DNA of 64,000 nucleotides from NCBI RefSeq assembly GCF_039975415.1, contig NZ_JBDWHD010000002.1; one strand, written 5' to 3'. Source of the DNA: Ascidiaceihabitans sp039975415 (lineage in GTDB: Bacteria; Pseudomonadota; Alphaproteobacteria; Rhodobacterales; Rhodobacteraceae). Shown piece by piece: positions 8,110-16,742 of this stretch. A program made the position numbers and the translations under genes. Every line of letters starts with the position of its first letter. Position 1 is the stretch's first letter. The notes below the pieces were generated by a model. The model was not told where the DNA came from. It ran no database searches and worked only from the letters and a program-made list of their open reading frames with translations.

Positions 8110-8861
8110 CTCTCGAAATTCTGACCAGCGAAGCCCTGCAATCGATCAAGCACGGATTTTTCACGCGACGGGGCGGTGCGTCATCAGGCGTATTCGAGGG
8201 CCTGAATTGCGGGGTTGGCAGTTCGGATCAAACGGAAGTTGTAAAAATCAACAGGGCCCGTGTCGCGCAGGCCATGGACGTGGGCGAAGAAGAATTGGTC
8301 GGCGTGCATCAAATCCATTCTGCCGATGTCGTGACCGTGACACACGCGTCGTCTGAACGCCCCAAGGCGGACGCAATGGTCACAAGCACGCCTGGCATTG
8401 CTTTGGCTATTTTGACGGCCGATTGTCAGCCGGTTCTTTTTGCAGACACCAACGCAGGCGTGATCGGTGCCGCGCACGCAGGTTCGCGGGGGGCATTGGA
8501 TGGCGTTCTGGACGCAACTGTCGATGCCATGGTCTCAATCGGGGCGGACAGACAACGGATCACCGCCATCATAGGCCCTTCGATCAGCCAGCGCGCTTAC
8601 GAAGTAGGTCCGGAATTCATGGACGATTTCATGATGGAAGATTCGCAAAACGCGCGTTTCTTTGCAGCCGGCACCGGAGATCGGATGCAGTTCGATTTGA
8701 CTGGGTACGGCGTGCACCGTTTGCGCACCGCGGGTATCGGACATGCGGAATGGACACGGCATTGTACCTATTCCGATCCGGACCGTTTCTATTCGTACCG
8801 GCGCAGCGTGCATCGCAAAGAAGCCGATTACGGGCGACTGATTTCGGCCATTCGCCTGTAA
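8106..8861 (+). CDS. pgeF: PgeF / LACC1-family (YfiH) protein
   Basis: A 251-residue member of the YfiH/LACC1 family, described as peptidoglycan editing factor, polyphenol oxidase and purine nucleoside phosphorylase. The family centre is present: VHQIHSADVVTV, LTADCQPVLFAD and GAAHAGSRGALDGVL, with the zinc His/Cys set, and the C-terminus EWTRHCTYSDPDRFYSYRR. It is the last gene of the lgt cluster (ATGA overlap). The next 280 bases up to the small ORF hold no gene that I can see. Confidence 0.9.
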   Translation: MTLEILTSEALQSIKHGFFTRRGGASSGVFEGLNCGVGSSDQTEVVKINRARVAQAMDVGEEELVGVHQIHSADVVTVTHASSERPKADAMVTSTPGIALAILTADCQPVLFADTNAGVIGAAHAGSRGALDGVLDATVDAMVSIGADRQRITAIIGPSISQRAYEVGPEFMDDFMMEDSQNARFFAAGTGDRMQFDLTGYGVHRLRTAGIGHAEWTRHCTYSDPDRFYSYRRSVHRKEADYGRLISAIRL

Positions 8862-9142
8862 CGCGCCACGCTCTAATGATCAGAACAGTCCCAAATATGG
8901 CAACAATTCCATCGCAATCGCGCGAATTGTGTCCTGTCCTTTGGACCCAGTGACGCACAAAATCATAATGGCCCCTATTTTATTGGGGATGCAGCCCGAA
9001 GCCCCTGCCACATTTGACGCCCATTCCGTGACAACTTTCTACAAACTTTTCTTAAACGCGCCGCAAACCCGCCCAAGTGCAACGTCATACACGTCTCAAC
9101 ACCAAACACAGGGGTACCCCACCCCCGAGCAGGAACGCAGAC

Positions 9143-9283
9143 ATGAAAACGAACACACGCTTTATCAAGTCCATCACACAGACAGCCACTGACACGCAGG
9201 TTGTGATGCCATGGACACGCGGGACACGTCGTGCCGCCATGATCGCAAAACGTCAGGCAGCATCTTTTAAAAAGGCGGCCTAA
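9143..9283 (+). CDS. 46-residue basic protein upstream of the Hint gene
   Basis: ATG 9143 is preceded by AGGAA at good spacing. The product is short and very basic (MPWTRGTRRAAMIAKRQAAS), ending in a Lys/Ala-rich tail. I remember similar mini-proteins with an MPWTRGxRRAA core ahead of Hint-domain genes in other Rhodobacteraceae, which argues against chance, but I cannot verify this here. Function unknown; positive charge suggests nucleic-acid or membrane contact. Confidence 0.6.
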   Translation: MKTNTRFIKSITQTATDTQVVMPWTRGTRRAAMIAKRQAASFKKAA

Positions 9284-9327
9284 ACCAAGCGACTGAGGAT
9301 CAGTTTGGTAACAAGTTCCCTCAGTTC

Positions 9328-9373
9328 AAACCCCTCGTTCGGCTTTGCGATTCGCAATTCGGAGCAGGGGTTT
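9328..9373 (+). other. Hairpin in the gap between the 46-aa gene and the Hint gene
   Basis: AAACCCCT (9328-9335) pairs with AGGGGTTT (9366-9373), with an inner TTGCGA/TCGCAA stem. No T-tract follows, so it may be a weak terminator or an RNA leader element. The remaining part of this 303-base gap shows no gene. Confidence 0.4.
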
Positions 9374-9586
9374 CTGGTTAATTGTGGCAAACTTCGACAA
9401 TCTACCGGAAACAAAACCCCATATTTTGAGTGAATTGGCGCCGTTGTGCGCATAAATGTTCACTCCTTTTTGACAATGCGCTAAGTTTTGCAGGAATTTG
9501 GCCTCATCGAGACACATGAACCCAGTTCGTCTGTCGTTGTCGGTGGGGGCCGACGCAGATGTGACCAACCATACGAGGTTACTCGC

Positions 9587-10345
9587 ATGACGACCCCTGC
9601 GGCTGCGCTTTGCCAGCCTACTTCTTCTGCGCCATTTCACGGCCAGACACCGCCGGCACGCACGGCAATGCCTTCTATGCGAACATACGAAGTTGTTTCA
9701 AAACGCGCTGATGGCACACTTCACATCGGGCAACACAAAGCGCCCGCATTGCCCTTGTTCGAAAGCGCATTTGCAGCCTTCGGGCACGGCACGCTGATCC
9801 AGACGAACCAGGGTGATGTGGCAATCGAAGACCTCCAGCCGGGCGAAATGGTTCACACCTCAAGCGGAGATCCCGCAGAGGTATTGTGGATCGGATCAGC
9901 CAATTTTGTGCCTGCGGATGTCGGAAGACGCACGTCGTTGACGCGGATTATGGCAGATACGTTTGGCCAATCCCGCCCTGCGTCTTTTCTGACCGTCGGA
10001 CCCTCGGCGCGTATTTTGCAAACACCTGCACATTTGCGAGGCGAAGCACATGGTAAGGCAATGTTCACGCCGGCACGGGACTTTGTCGACGGGATGAACG
10101 TCATCGAAGTGACGCCCCCGACGCAAGTGCGCCTATTTCATATTTGCCTGTCGCGCCATGCAGCGATCAATGTCGGAGGATTGGAAATGGAAACATTCCA
10201 TCCGGGATCAGCAGCCGTACGGTCCGTCAGCCATGCGATGCGTGATCTGTTCTTGTCGATGTTTCCACATATCTCGCATGTCAGCGATTTTGGGCCGTTG
10301 GCGCACCCGCGCGCACCAGACAACGATGTGGATCAGTTGATTTAA
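9587..10345 (+). CDS. Stand-alone Hint-domain protein lacking the catalytic Cys
   Basis: The 252-residue product starts at ATG 9587, behind GAGG. It has a Hint (hedgehog/intein) beta-fold: GTLIQTNQGDVAIEDLQPGE, VLWIGSANF, LTVGPSARILQTPAHL, then ARDFVDGMNVIEVTPP and the late CLSRHAAINVGGLEMETFHPG. In autoprocessing Hint domains a Cys stands just before the FxxGT motif; here the motif reads AFGHGT, so the nucleophile is Ala. No extein or hedge-like partner domain is fused. It is probably a cleavage-dead, structural or binding version; function unknown. Confidence 0.82.
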   Translation: MTTPAAALCQPTSSAPFHGQTPPARTAMPSMRTYEVVSKRADGTLHIGQHKAPALPLFESAFAAFGHGTLIQTNQGDVAIEDLQPGEMVHTSSGDPAEVLWIGSANFVPADVGRRTSLTRIMADTFGQSRPASFLTVGPSARILQTPAHLRGEAHGKAMFTPARDFVDGMNVIEVTPPTQVRLFHICLSRHAAINVGGLEMETFHPGSAAVRSVSHAMRDLFLSMFPHISHVSDFGPLAHPRAPDNDVDQLI

Positions 10346-10355
10346 GAAAATCTGC

Positions 10356-10387
10356 AGATAGGCTACGCCTGCTTGGCTAGCCTATCT
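10356..10387. terminator. Hairpin between convergent Hint and lrp genes
   Basis: AGATAGGCTA (10356-10365) and TAGCCTATCT (10378-10387) form a perfect 10-bp stem with a 12-base loop, overlapping the last codons of lrp. Its location between convergent genes suggests a shared terminator, although no long T-tract follows on either side. Confidence 0.5.
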
Positions 10388-10863
10388 TCCAACACATCAA
10401 ACGGGACACCCGGTTGATCCTTGGCGCCACGAATAACAAGCGATGTCTTTACGCTGGCAACGTTAGGCGTGGTCAAAAGCTGACCTGTCAGAAAGCTTTG
10501 GAAACTGGACAGGTCGGGGGCCACGCATTTTAGCATAAAGTCCACTTCGCCATTCAGCATGTGGCATTCGCGAACCAGAGGCCACGTATCGCATTGCGCT
10601 TCAAATGCTGACAGATCAGTTTCGGCCTGACTGGCCAATCCCACCATGGCAAACACCTGCACTTCAAACCCAAGTTCTTTGGCGTCAACTTCGGCGTGGT
10701 AGCCTTTGATGTAGCCGCTGTCTTCCAAAGTGCGCACCCGCCGCAAACAGGGGGGTGCAGAAATACCAACGCGTTTGGCCAACTCTACATTGGTCATTCG
10801 GCCATCGGCTTGCAATTCTGCGAGAATCTTGCGGTCAATCGGATCAAGACGTGTACTTGCCAT
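10363..10863 (-). CDS. Lrp/AsnC family regulator
   Basis: A 166-residue feast/famine regulator with an N-terminal winged HTH (LDPIDRKILAELQADGRMTNVELAKRVGIS, PPCLRRVRTLEDSGYIKGY) and a C-terminal RAM ligand-binding domain. ATG 10863 follows GGAG, making the upstream in-frame start at 10902 unlikely. It is divergent from trxB across about 200 bases, an arrangement common in alphaproteobacteria; control of trxB or its own gene is possible but not shown. Confidence 0.9.
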   Translation of the reverse strand: MASTRLDPIDRKILAELQADGRMTNVELAKRVGISAPPCLRRVRTLEDSGYIKGYHAEVDAKELGFEVQVFAMVGLASQAETDLSAFEAQCDTWPLVRECHMLNGEVDFMLKCVAPDLSSFQSFLTGQLLTTPNVASVKTSLVIRGAKDQPGVPFDVLEDRLAKQA

Positions 10864-11063
10864 AACATCTCCTATTTCGCGGTTGTTATAACACCGCCCC
10901 ATTCAGCGCAACAATGTTTCGCAGTCTCGCAAGAATATTTCCTGACATAAATGCTCCGCAAAATGTGTATGCCTGCTGCTGCGACAATCCATTTGTGGGG
11001 TTTAAGCGTGGGCATGGCCCCGCTATATCACTTGGGCTGCACATTATTGTTTCGGGGGGCCAC

Positions 11064-12005
11064 ATGGCTGAGCAACGTAAAACCAAAGTTTTGATCATCG
11101 GCTCTGGCCCTGCGGGCTATACCGCCGGCGTCTATGCAAGCCGCGCCATGTTAAATCCTATTCTGGTTCAAGGGATTGAGCCGGGTGGGCAATTGACCAC
11201 CACCACCGAAGTCGAAAACTGGCCCGGCGATACCGAAGTACAAGGACCGGATTTGATGGTGCGCATGCAAGACCACGCAGCAGCCATGGGATGCGAGATC
11301 ATCCACGACATCATTACATCCGTTGATTTCGAAAATCGCCCCTTTGTCGCCCAGTCTGACAGCGGCACAGAATATGTCGCCGATGCAATCATTCTGGCGA
11401 CGGGTGCCCGTGCCAAGTGGCTCGGCTTGCCTTCTGAAGAGAAGTTCAAAGGCTTCGGCGTCTCTGCTTGTGCCACATGCGACGGTTTCTTTTACCGTGG
11501 CCAAGAGATCGTGGTGATCGGCGGCGGCAACACCGCTGTGGAAGAAGCGCTATTTTTGACCAATTTCGCGTCCAAAGTTACGTTGATCCATCGCCGTGAC
11601 GAATTGCGTGCCGAAAAAATTCTGATCGACCGTTTGCAAAAGAACCCAAAGATCGAACCGTTGTGGTTCCATGAACTACATGAGGTCTACGGCACAGACA
11701 GCCCAATGGGCGTTGAGGGCGTAAAGGTAAAAAACACCCAAACCGGTGAAATATCAGACATCCCAGCCAAAGGTGTCTTCGTGGCGATCGGGCATGCCCC
11801 CGCCAATGAATTGGTAAAAGACGTGCTGGACACCCACATGGGCGGCTACGTCGTGACCAAACCCGACAGCACCGAAACTTCGATTCCGGGCGTGTTTGCC
11901 GCGGGCGACCTGACCGATCACAAGTACCGTCAGGCCGTTACATCTGCTGGCATGGGCTGCATGGCCGCCTTGGAAGCAGAGCGTTGGATTGCCGAACAAG
12001 AGTGA
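11064..12005 (+). CDS. trxB: Thioredoxin-disulfide reductase
   Basis: NADPH- and FAD-dependent reductase of thioredoxin. With the ATG at 11064, behind a GGGGGG tract, the protein has 313 residues, the normal low-Mr TrxR size. Motifs in order: FAD site VLIIGSGPAGYTAGVYASRA, redox-active ACATCDGFFYRG, NADPH site VVIGGGNTAVEEA and the C-terminal FAD motif GVFAAGDLTDHKYRQAVTSA. An in-frame 50-residue upstream extension has no family counterpart and was dropped. Confidence 0.96.
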   Translation: MAEQRKTKVLIIGSGPAGYTAGVYASRAMLNPILVQGIEPGGQLTTTTEVENWPGDTEVQGPDLMVRMQDHAAAMGCEIIHDIITSVDFENRPFVAQSDSGTEYVADAIILATGARAKWLGLPSEEKFKGFGVSACATCDGFFYRGQEIVVIGGGNTAVEEALFLTNFASKVTLIHRRDELRAEKILIDRLQKNPKIEPLWFHELHEVYGTDSPMGVEGVKVKNTQTGEISDIPAKGVFVAIGHAPANELVKDVLDTHMGGYVVTKPDSTETSIPGVFAAGDLTDHKYRQAVTSAGMGCMAALEAERWIAEQE

Positions 12006-12045
12006 TAGGCCGCACCGCTTGTCCTATGGGCCGCGCTGCGCGGGC

Positions 12046-12100
12046 GGGGGCTCTGCCCCCATCCTGCGGATTCCCCCGGGATATTTTTGGCGAAAAGAAT
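12046..12100 (+). repeat. Dispersed intergenic repeat, copy A
   Basis: A GGGGGC-TCT-GCCCCC hairpin (12046-12060) followed by the core at 12074-12100 (starts CCCCGGGATATTTTTGGCG). The 27-base core is identical to the minus-strand copy at 31755-31781, which also carries a GC hairpin on the same side. Located just downstream of trxB. Confidence 0.75.
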
Positions 12101-12167
12101 GAAGCGGCTCTGTCCTTGACGGCTGAACGTCCCTTGCACAAAGTTACATTTGAACAAGGGGCATTTC

Positions 12168-13853
12168 ATGAACGGCCTATGGCAAGGTAATCTGGCAACA
12201 CGTCTACGCATTGGCAGTGGCTTGATCCTGTTTGCCTATGCGTTTTTCCATTTTATCAACATTGGCTTGGGACTGGTGTCCCCGACTTGGATGGACGCCT
12301 TTCAGGACAGTCGCCAATGGATCACCCGCAGCGCCATTGGCAGCGTCGTTTTGTATGCGGCCTTCGGTATTCATGCGATCTTGGCCTTCGTCAAACTGGC
12401 CGGTCGCCGCACGTTGCGTATGCCCGTTTGGGAGGCCGTTCAAATCATCTTGGGGTTGATGATCCCTGCCCTTTTGATCACACACATCGTTCATACGCGT
12501 GCGGCCCATGAAATTCTGAACGTCGATGACCAAATGGGCTATATTATGGTTCTGATCCACGGCACTTGGTCGGGCCTGAAGCAAAGTCTGCTTTTGTTGA
12601 TTGTTTGGGTTCATGGTTGTGCGGGCTTGCACTTTTGGTTGCGCCCACTGCCATGGTGGCACAGGTGGCAGCCTGCATTGATTGGCTGCGCCGTGCTGGT
12701 TCCTGCCTTTGCGCTTGCCGGTTTCCTGGTCGAAGGCCGCCGGTTGGTGGCCGCTTTTGCCGATGAAGACACGCAACTGGACATGATGGACAACTACAAT
12801 TGGCCCGGCCCAAGCGAATTTGCTTTTCTGGTTAAAACCACCGAATGGGCTTTGACCGTTTTTGGCGCCGTCATTTTGTTGGTCGTTGGATACTACCTTT
12901 TGCGCAAGACTTTGGCCCGCCGCCGTGCCGTATCTGTGCACTACATCGATGGCCCTGCAATCACCGCCCCCAAAGGGCTTACCCTGTTGGAAATGTCGCG
13001 TGCCAACGGTGTGCCGCACACCGCCCTTTGTGGTGGCAAGGGGCGGTGCACCACATGCCGCGTTGTGGTCGAGGAAGGTTTGGATTTACTGCATCCCCCC
13101 TCTGAGGCCGAAGCCAAAAGCCTTGCCGCCGTAGGGGCGGGTCCCAAGACACGACTAGCTTGCCAAATCAAACCAACCGACCCGACAACCGTTTTCCGGG
13201 TTTTCCAAGACGGTCGCAAAAGACGTGCCCATGCCACGCAGGGCGAAGAAAAAGAACTGGCAGTTCTGTTTCTGGACATGCGTGGATTTACAGCCCGCAC
13301 CACCGGACAATTGCCCTACGACGTCGTTTTTCTGCTCAACCGCTTCTTTGATGCGGTTGTTCCGGCTGTCACGCGCAACAATGGCACAATCGACAAATAC
13401 ATGGGCGACGGCTTTTTGGCGGTATTTGAAACGGCCGACGCCCATAGCTCTGCGCAGGCCGCATTGCGCGCGACCATGGGCATCGCCAAAGCGCTGGCAT
13501 CGTTCAACGTGCAGCTGAACGCCGAAGGCCAACCCCCCGTCGCAATTGGCATCGGCGTACACTTGGGCGACGTAGTTTTGGGCGAAATCGGCGCGGCCGG
13601 ACACGCCCCACGCACGTTGATCGGCGATACCGTCAACACTGCATCCCGCCTGGAGGCCATCACCAAAGAACACAGCGCTCAGGTCTTTTTATCGCAACCT
13701 TTGTTGAAGGCTGCCGGAATTGACATGCCAGCCAGCGCCATGATCGAACTGGACCTGCGCGGCGTGGCGGACGTTTTGCGGGCGCTCAAGGTCGAAAATG
13801 CAGAAACCCTAGATACGCAATTGTCAGATTTTGGCACATTGAAACCGGCGTAA
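12168..13853 (+). CDS. Membrane haem/[2Fe-2S] class III adenylate cyclase
   Basis: A 561-residue multidomain signalling protein. Six membrane helices occupy about residues 15-255, with His in several helices (FFHF, GIHAIL, THIVHT, WVHGCAGLHFW), resembling succinate-dehydrogenase-type cytochrome b anchors. A plant-type [2Fe-2S] ferredoxin domain follows, with C288, C294, C297 and C332. The C-terminus is a class III cyclase: D370 in FLDMRGFT, K410 and D414 in DKYMGDG, and GDTVNTASRLE. The CyaC protein of Sinorhizobium meliloti is a precedent for a haem-B, quinone-responsive membrane anchor on a cyclase, so redox control of cAMP is inferred. ATG 12168 with AAGGGG is preferred over a TTG at 12150. 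Confidence 0.87.
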   Translation: MNGLWQGNLATRLRIGSGLILFAYAFFHFINIGLGLVSPTWMDAFQDSRQWITRSAIGSVVLYAAFGIHAILAFVKLAGRRTLRMPVWEAVQIILGLMIPALLITHIVHTRAAHEILNVDDQMGYIMVLIHGTWSGLKQSLLLLIVWVHGCAGLHFWLRPLPWWHRWQPALIGCAVLVPAFALAGFLVEGRRLVAAFADEDTQLDMMDNYNWPGPSEFAFLVKTTEWALTVFGAVILLVVGYYLLRKTLARRRAVSVHYIDGPAITAPKGLTLLEMSRANGVPHTALCGGKGRCTTCRVVVEEGLDLLHPPSEAEAKSLAAVGAGPKTRLACQIKPTDPTTVFRVFQDGRKRRAHATQGEEKELAVLFLDMRGFTARTTGQLPYDVVFLLNRFFDAVVPAVTRNNGTIDKYMGDGFLAVFETADAHSSAQAALRATMGIAKALASFNVQLNAEGQPPVAIGIGVHLGDVVLGEIGAAGHAPRTLIGDTVNTASRLEAITKEHSAQVFLSQPLLKAAGIDMPASAMIELDLRGVADVLRALKVENAETLDTQLSDFGTLKPA

Positions 13854-14007
13854 CACCGCCAGTTTCCCTGTCTCTCGCTGATTTTCTGCAACGCAGCACG
13901 AATAATGCCCCAATTTCCATGCCAATTGCTAGACTTTTGCCACATTCGCGGTTTAAGCCCCGCGCAACGGTCCAAAAGGGCCCAACCCGAGGCAAAAGAA
14001 GAACACC

Positions 14008-15726
14008 ATGACGATTATCAGTAATCTTGCTCCGATCCCTGAACTGTTTGTATCCTACGATTCCGCCCAAAAGATGAAACTGGAGGCCGCAGAGCTGACC
14101 AGCCACGATCTGTCCCCGCGCCAGATTTGTGACCTTGAACTGTTGATGAACGGTGGGTTCAACCCGCTGAAAGGGTTCTTGTCGGAAGAAGACTACAACG
14201 GTGTTGTCGAAAACATGCGCCTGTCCACAGGTGAGCTTTGGCCAATGCCGATCACTTTGGACGTGTCCGAGGACTTTGCGGCGTCGCTGGAAATCGGCCA
14301 AGACATCGCCCTGCGCGACCAAGAAGGCGTCATCCTTGGCACCATGACTGTCACCGATCGCTGGGAGCCAAACAAAGCGCTTGAAGCTGAAAAGGTTTTT
14401 GGGGCCGATGACGATGCGCATCCGGCTGTGAACTACCTGCACAACCAAGCTGGCAAAATCTATCTGGGTGGTCCGGTCACTGGCATCCAACAGCCTGTGC
14501 ATTATGATTTCCGCGCCCGCCGCGACACGCCTAATGAGATGCGCGCCTATTTCCGCAAAATGGGCTGGCGCAAAGTTGTGGCGTTCCAAACCCGTAACCC
14601 GTTGCACCGTGCGCACCAGGAACTGACGTTCCGCGCCGCGCGTGAAGCCCAAGCCAACTTGTTGATCCACCCCGTTGTCGGTCTGACCAAACCCGGCGAC
14701 GTCGATCACTTTACCCGTGTGCGTTGCTACGAGGCTGTGCTGGACAAATATCCGCAAGCGACCACATCCATGTCCTTGCTGAACCTCGCCATGCGTATGG
14801 CAGGCCCCCGCGAAGCCGTTTGGCACGGTCTGATCCGCAAGAACCACGGCTGCACGCATTTCATCGTGGGCCGCGATCATGCTGGTCCCGGAAGCAACAG
14901 CCAAGGCGAAGATTTTTACGGCCCCTATGACGCCCAAGACCTTTTCCGCGCCCATCAAGACGAGATGGGCATCGAAATGGTCGACTTCAAACACATGGTT
15001 TGGGTCGCGGAGCGTGCGCAATATGAAGCAATCGACGAGATCAAAGATAAAGACAAAGTCACGATCCTGAACATTTCAGGCACCGAATTGCGCCGCCGTT
15101 TGGCGGAAGGTCTGGAAATTCCCGAATGGTTCTCGTTTCCTGAAGTCGTCAAAGAACTACGCCGCACCAAGCCGCCGCGTTCCAAGCAAGGCTTTACCGT
15201 CTTCTTCACCGGCTTTTCCGGTTCCGGCAAGTCCACCATTGCAAACGCTTTGATGGTCAAATTGATGGAAATGGGTGGACGTCCCGTGACACTTCTGGAC
15301 GGGGACATCGTGCGTAAAAACCTGTCTTCAGAACTTGGGTTCAGCAAAGAACATCGCGATCTGAACATTCGCCGCATTGGCTATGTCGCATCCGAGATCA
15401 CCAAAAATGGCGGTATCGCAATCTGTGCGCCGATCGCGCCTTATGCGACAACCCGACGGGCCGTGCGCGAAGATGTCGAAGCCTTTGGCGCCTTCGTCGA
15501 AGTACATGTCGCCACATCCATCGAAGAATGTGAACGCCGCGACCGCAAGGGGCTGTACAAGCTGGCGCGTGAAGGCAAAATCAAAGAATTCACAGGCATC
15601 TCAGATCCTTACGATGTGCCTGCAAGTCCGGAACTCAGTGTTGAGACGGAAAATGTCGATGTCGACAATTGCGCTCATCAGGTGCTTTTGAAGCTGGAAA
15701 GCATGGGATTGATCGCCGCAAACTAA
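14008..15726 (+). CDS. Bifunctional sulfate adenylyltransferase / APS kinase
   Basis: Activates sulfate to APS and then PAPS for assimilation or sulfation. The 572-residue fusion has an N-terminal ATP-sulfurylase part with QTRNPLHRAHQEL and GRDHAGPGSNS (about residues 195-300), and a C-terminal APS kinase with P-loop FTGFSGSGKST (about residue 400) and LLDGDIVR. The kinase domain looks intact rather than vestigial. It is a single-gene unit; an intrinsic terminator follows. Confidence 0.95.
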   Translation: MTIISNLAPIPELFVSYDSAQKMKLEAAELTSHDLSPRQICDLELLMNGGFNPLKGFLSEEDYNGVVENMRLSTGELWPMPITLDVSEDFAASLEIGQDIALRDQEGVILGTMTVTDRWEPNKALEAEKVFGADDDAHPAVNYLHNQAGKIYLGGPVTGIQQPVHYDFRARRDTPNEMRAYFRKMGWRKVVAFQTRNPLHRAHQELTFRAAREAQANLLIHPVVGLTKPGDVDHFTRVRCYEAVLDKYPQATTSMSLLNLAMRMAGPREAVWHGLIRKNHGCTHFIVGRDHAGPGSNSQGEDFYGPYDAQDLFRAHQDEMGIEMVDFKHMVWVAERAQYEAIDEIKDKDKVTILNISGTELRRRLAEGLEIPEWFSFPEVVKELRRTKPPRSKQGFTVFFTGFSGSGKSTIANALMVKLMEMGGRPVTLLDGDIVRKNLSSELGFSKEHRDLNIRRIGYVASEITKNGGIAICAPIAPYATTRRAVREDVEAFGAFVEVHVATSIEECERRDRKGLYKLAREGKIKEFTGISDPYDVPASPELSVETENVDVDNCAHQVLLKLESMGLIAAN

Positions 15727-15749
15727 GGGCGAACACTTTTATTGAATAT

Positions 15750-15779
15750 GGGCGGGGGGTTCCTCGCCCTTTTTCGTTT
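15750..15779 (+). terminator. Intrinsic terminator after the sulfurylase/kinase gene
   Basis: GGGCG (15750-15754) pairs with CGCCC (15765-15769), followed by TTTTTCGTTTT. It lies 24 bases after the stop. Confidence 0.8.
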
Positions 15780-15812
15780 TCGGATGCCATTTGGCTTGGA
15801 AGGTTTCCGGCC

Positions 15813-16670
15813 CTAAGCGTCCTGCTGCAGATTTTGAGCAGCAAGAATACGGTAGTCGCGCAGCGCGATGGCCTGTTTTTTGGCCTGCAATAAAGGTTCG
15901 CGCATAGCGTTGTATTTTGTCGCATCCGCCCCCGCGACGGCAGCCACCAAGGCATCCAAGCTGTCGCAAACAATAATACCCTTATCGTCAAAATAATGCG
16001 CAACATCCGGAGCGCCCCAGTAAATCGGGACGCTTTCGCACAACAGACTATCGATCAATTTCTCGGTAAAGTATCCGCCCGCTTGTATGTTTTCGATCAC
16101 AACCGAAAAGCGGTAGGGCGCATGGCCTTCAGACTTATGATCAAACGGCGCGTATCCTCGCCCCATAATGTCCACGTCCAGCCCTTTGGTGCGCACCGCA
16201 TCCACCACGGCATGACGCAGCTGATGCCCTGCGGTGTCGCGGCGCGCTGATGCAATCAAGGCAGTCTGCGCCGTTTTCGTCAGATCAATCTGCGCGTAGT
16301 CCGGCACCCAAGTGCTGGCAGCGGGCAAAAAGCGCGCGTTTGGTAAGCGTTTTAATGTCAGGGCATCGTGGGTGAAGACACGATGAAACCGTCGGTAAGA
16401 CACGCGCAACATTGCCAAATGCCGTGCATGGATCAGACGTGGCTCCACAACCATTAACGATACTTTGGCCTGCGTTCCCCAATTCAATTTCCAATGTATG
16501 GACGTCTTGGGAAAGACCAGCAGATGGTCATATGGTTCCAGATCCGCGACCGTGCCTTCAAGCCTTTCGGGCGTGCCCAAAGGCCAATGCAGCGCATCCA
16601 GTGGCATCGCATCCAAATGCGCACCCATTTGATGCCCGTACGGCAAAACTGCAATATAGGGGTCACGCAT
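15813..16670 (-). CDS. GT10 (alpha-1,3-fucosyltransferase-like) glycosyltransferase
   Basis: A 285-residue protein whose C-terminal half carries the GT10 signature: FSVVIENIQAGGYFTEKLID then SVPIYWGAPDVAHYF. In this family the Glu-Asn and Thr-Glu-Lys positions bind the nucleotide sugar, classically GDP-fucose. The N-terminal half (YDHLLVFPKTS, SLMVVEPRLIHARH) fits the acceptor domain. There is no signal or membrane segment. No surface-polysaccharide genes are next to it, so acceptor and sugar are unknown. The flanking genes are the sulfurylase (convergent) and phzF-like (same strand, 72 bases upstream). Confidence 0.82.
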   Translation of the reverse strand: MRDPYIAVLPYGHQMGAHLDAMPLDALHWPLGTPERLEGTVADLEPYDHLLVFPKTSIHWKLNWGTQAKVSLMVVEPRLIHARHLAMLRVSYRRFHRVFTHDALTLKRLPNARFLPAASTWVPDYAQIDLTKTAQTALIASARRDTAGHQLRHAVVDAVRTKGLDVDIMGRGYAPFDHKSEGHAPYRFSVVIENIQAGGYFTEKLIDSLLCESVPIYWGAPDVAHYFDDKGIIVCDSLDALVAAVAGADATKYNAMREPLLQAKKQAIALRDYRILAAQNLQQDA

Positions 16671-16742
16671 AAACCTCTCCTTAGGGGTTGGCTTTGCGAT
16701 AAAAATGCGCCGAAATCAACAACACAGGGCAACGCGCATATC

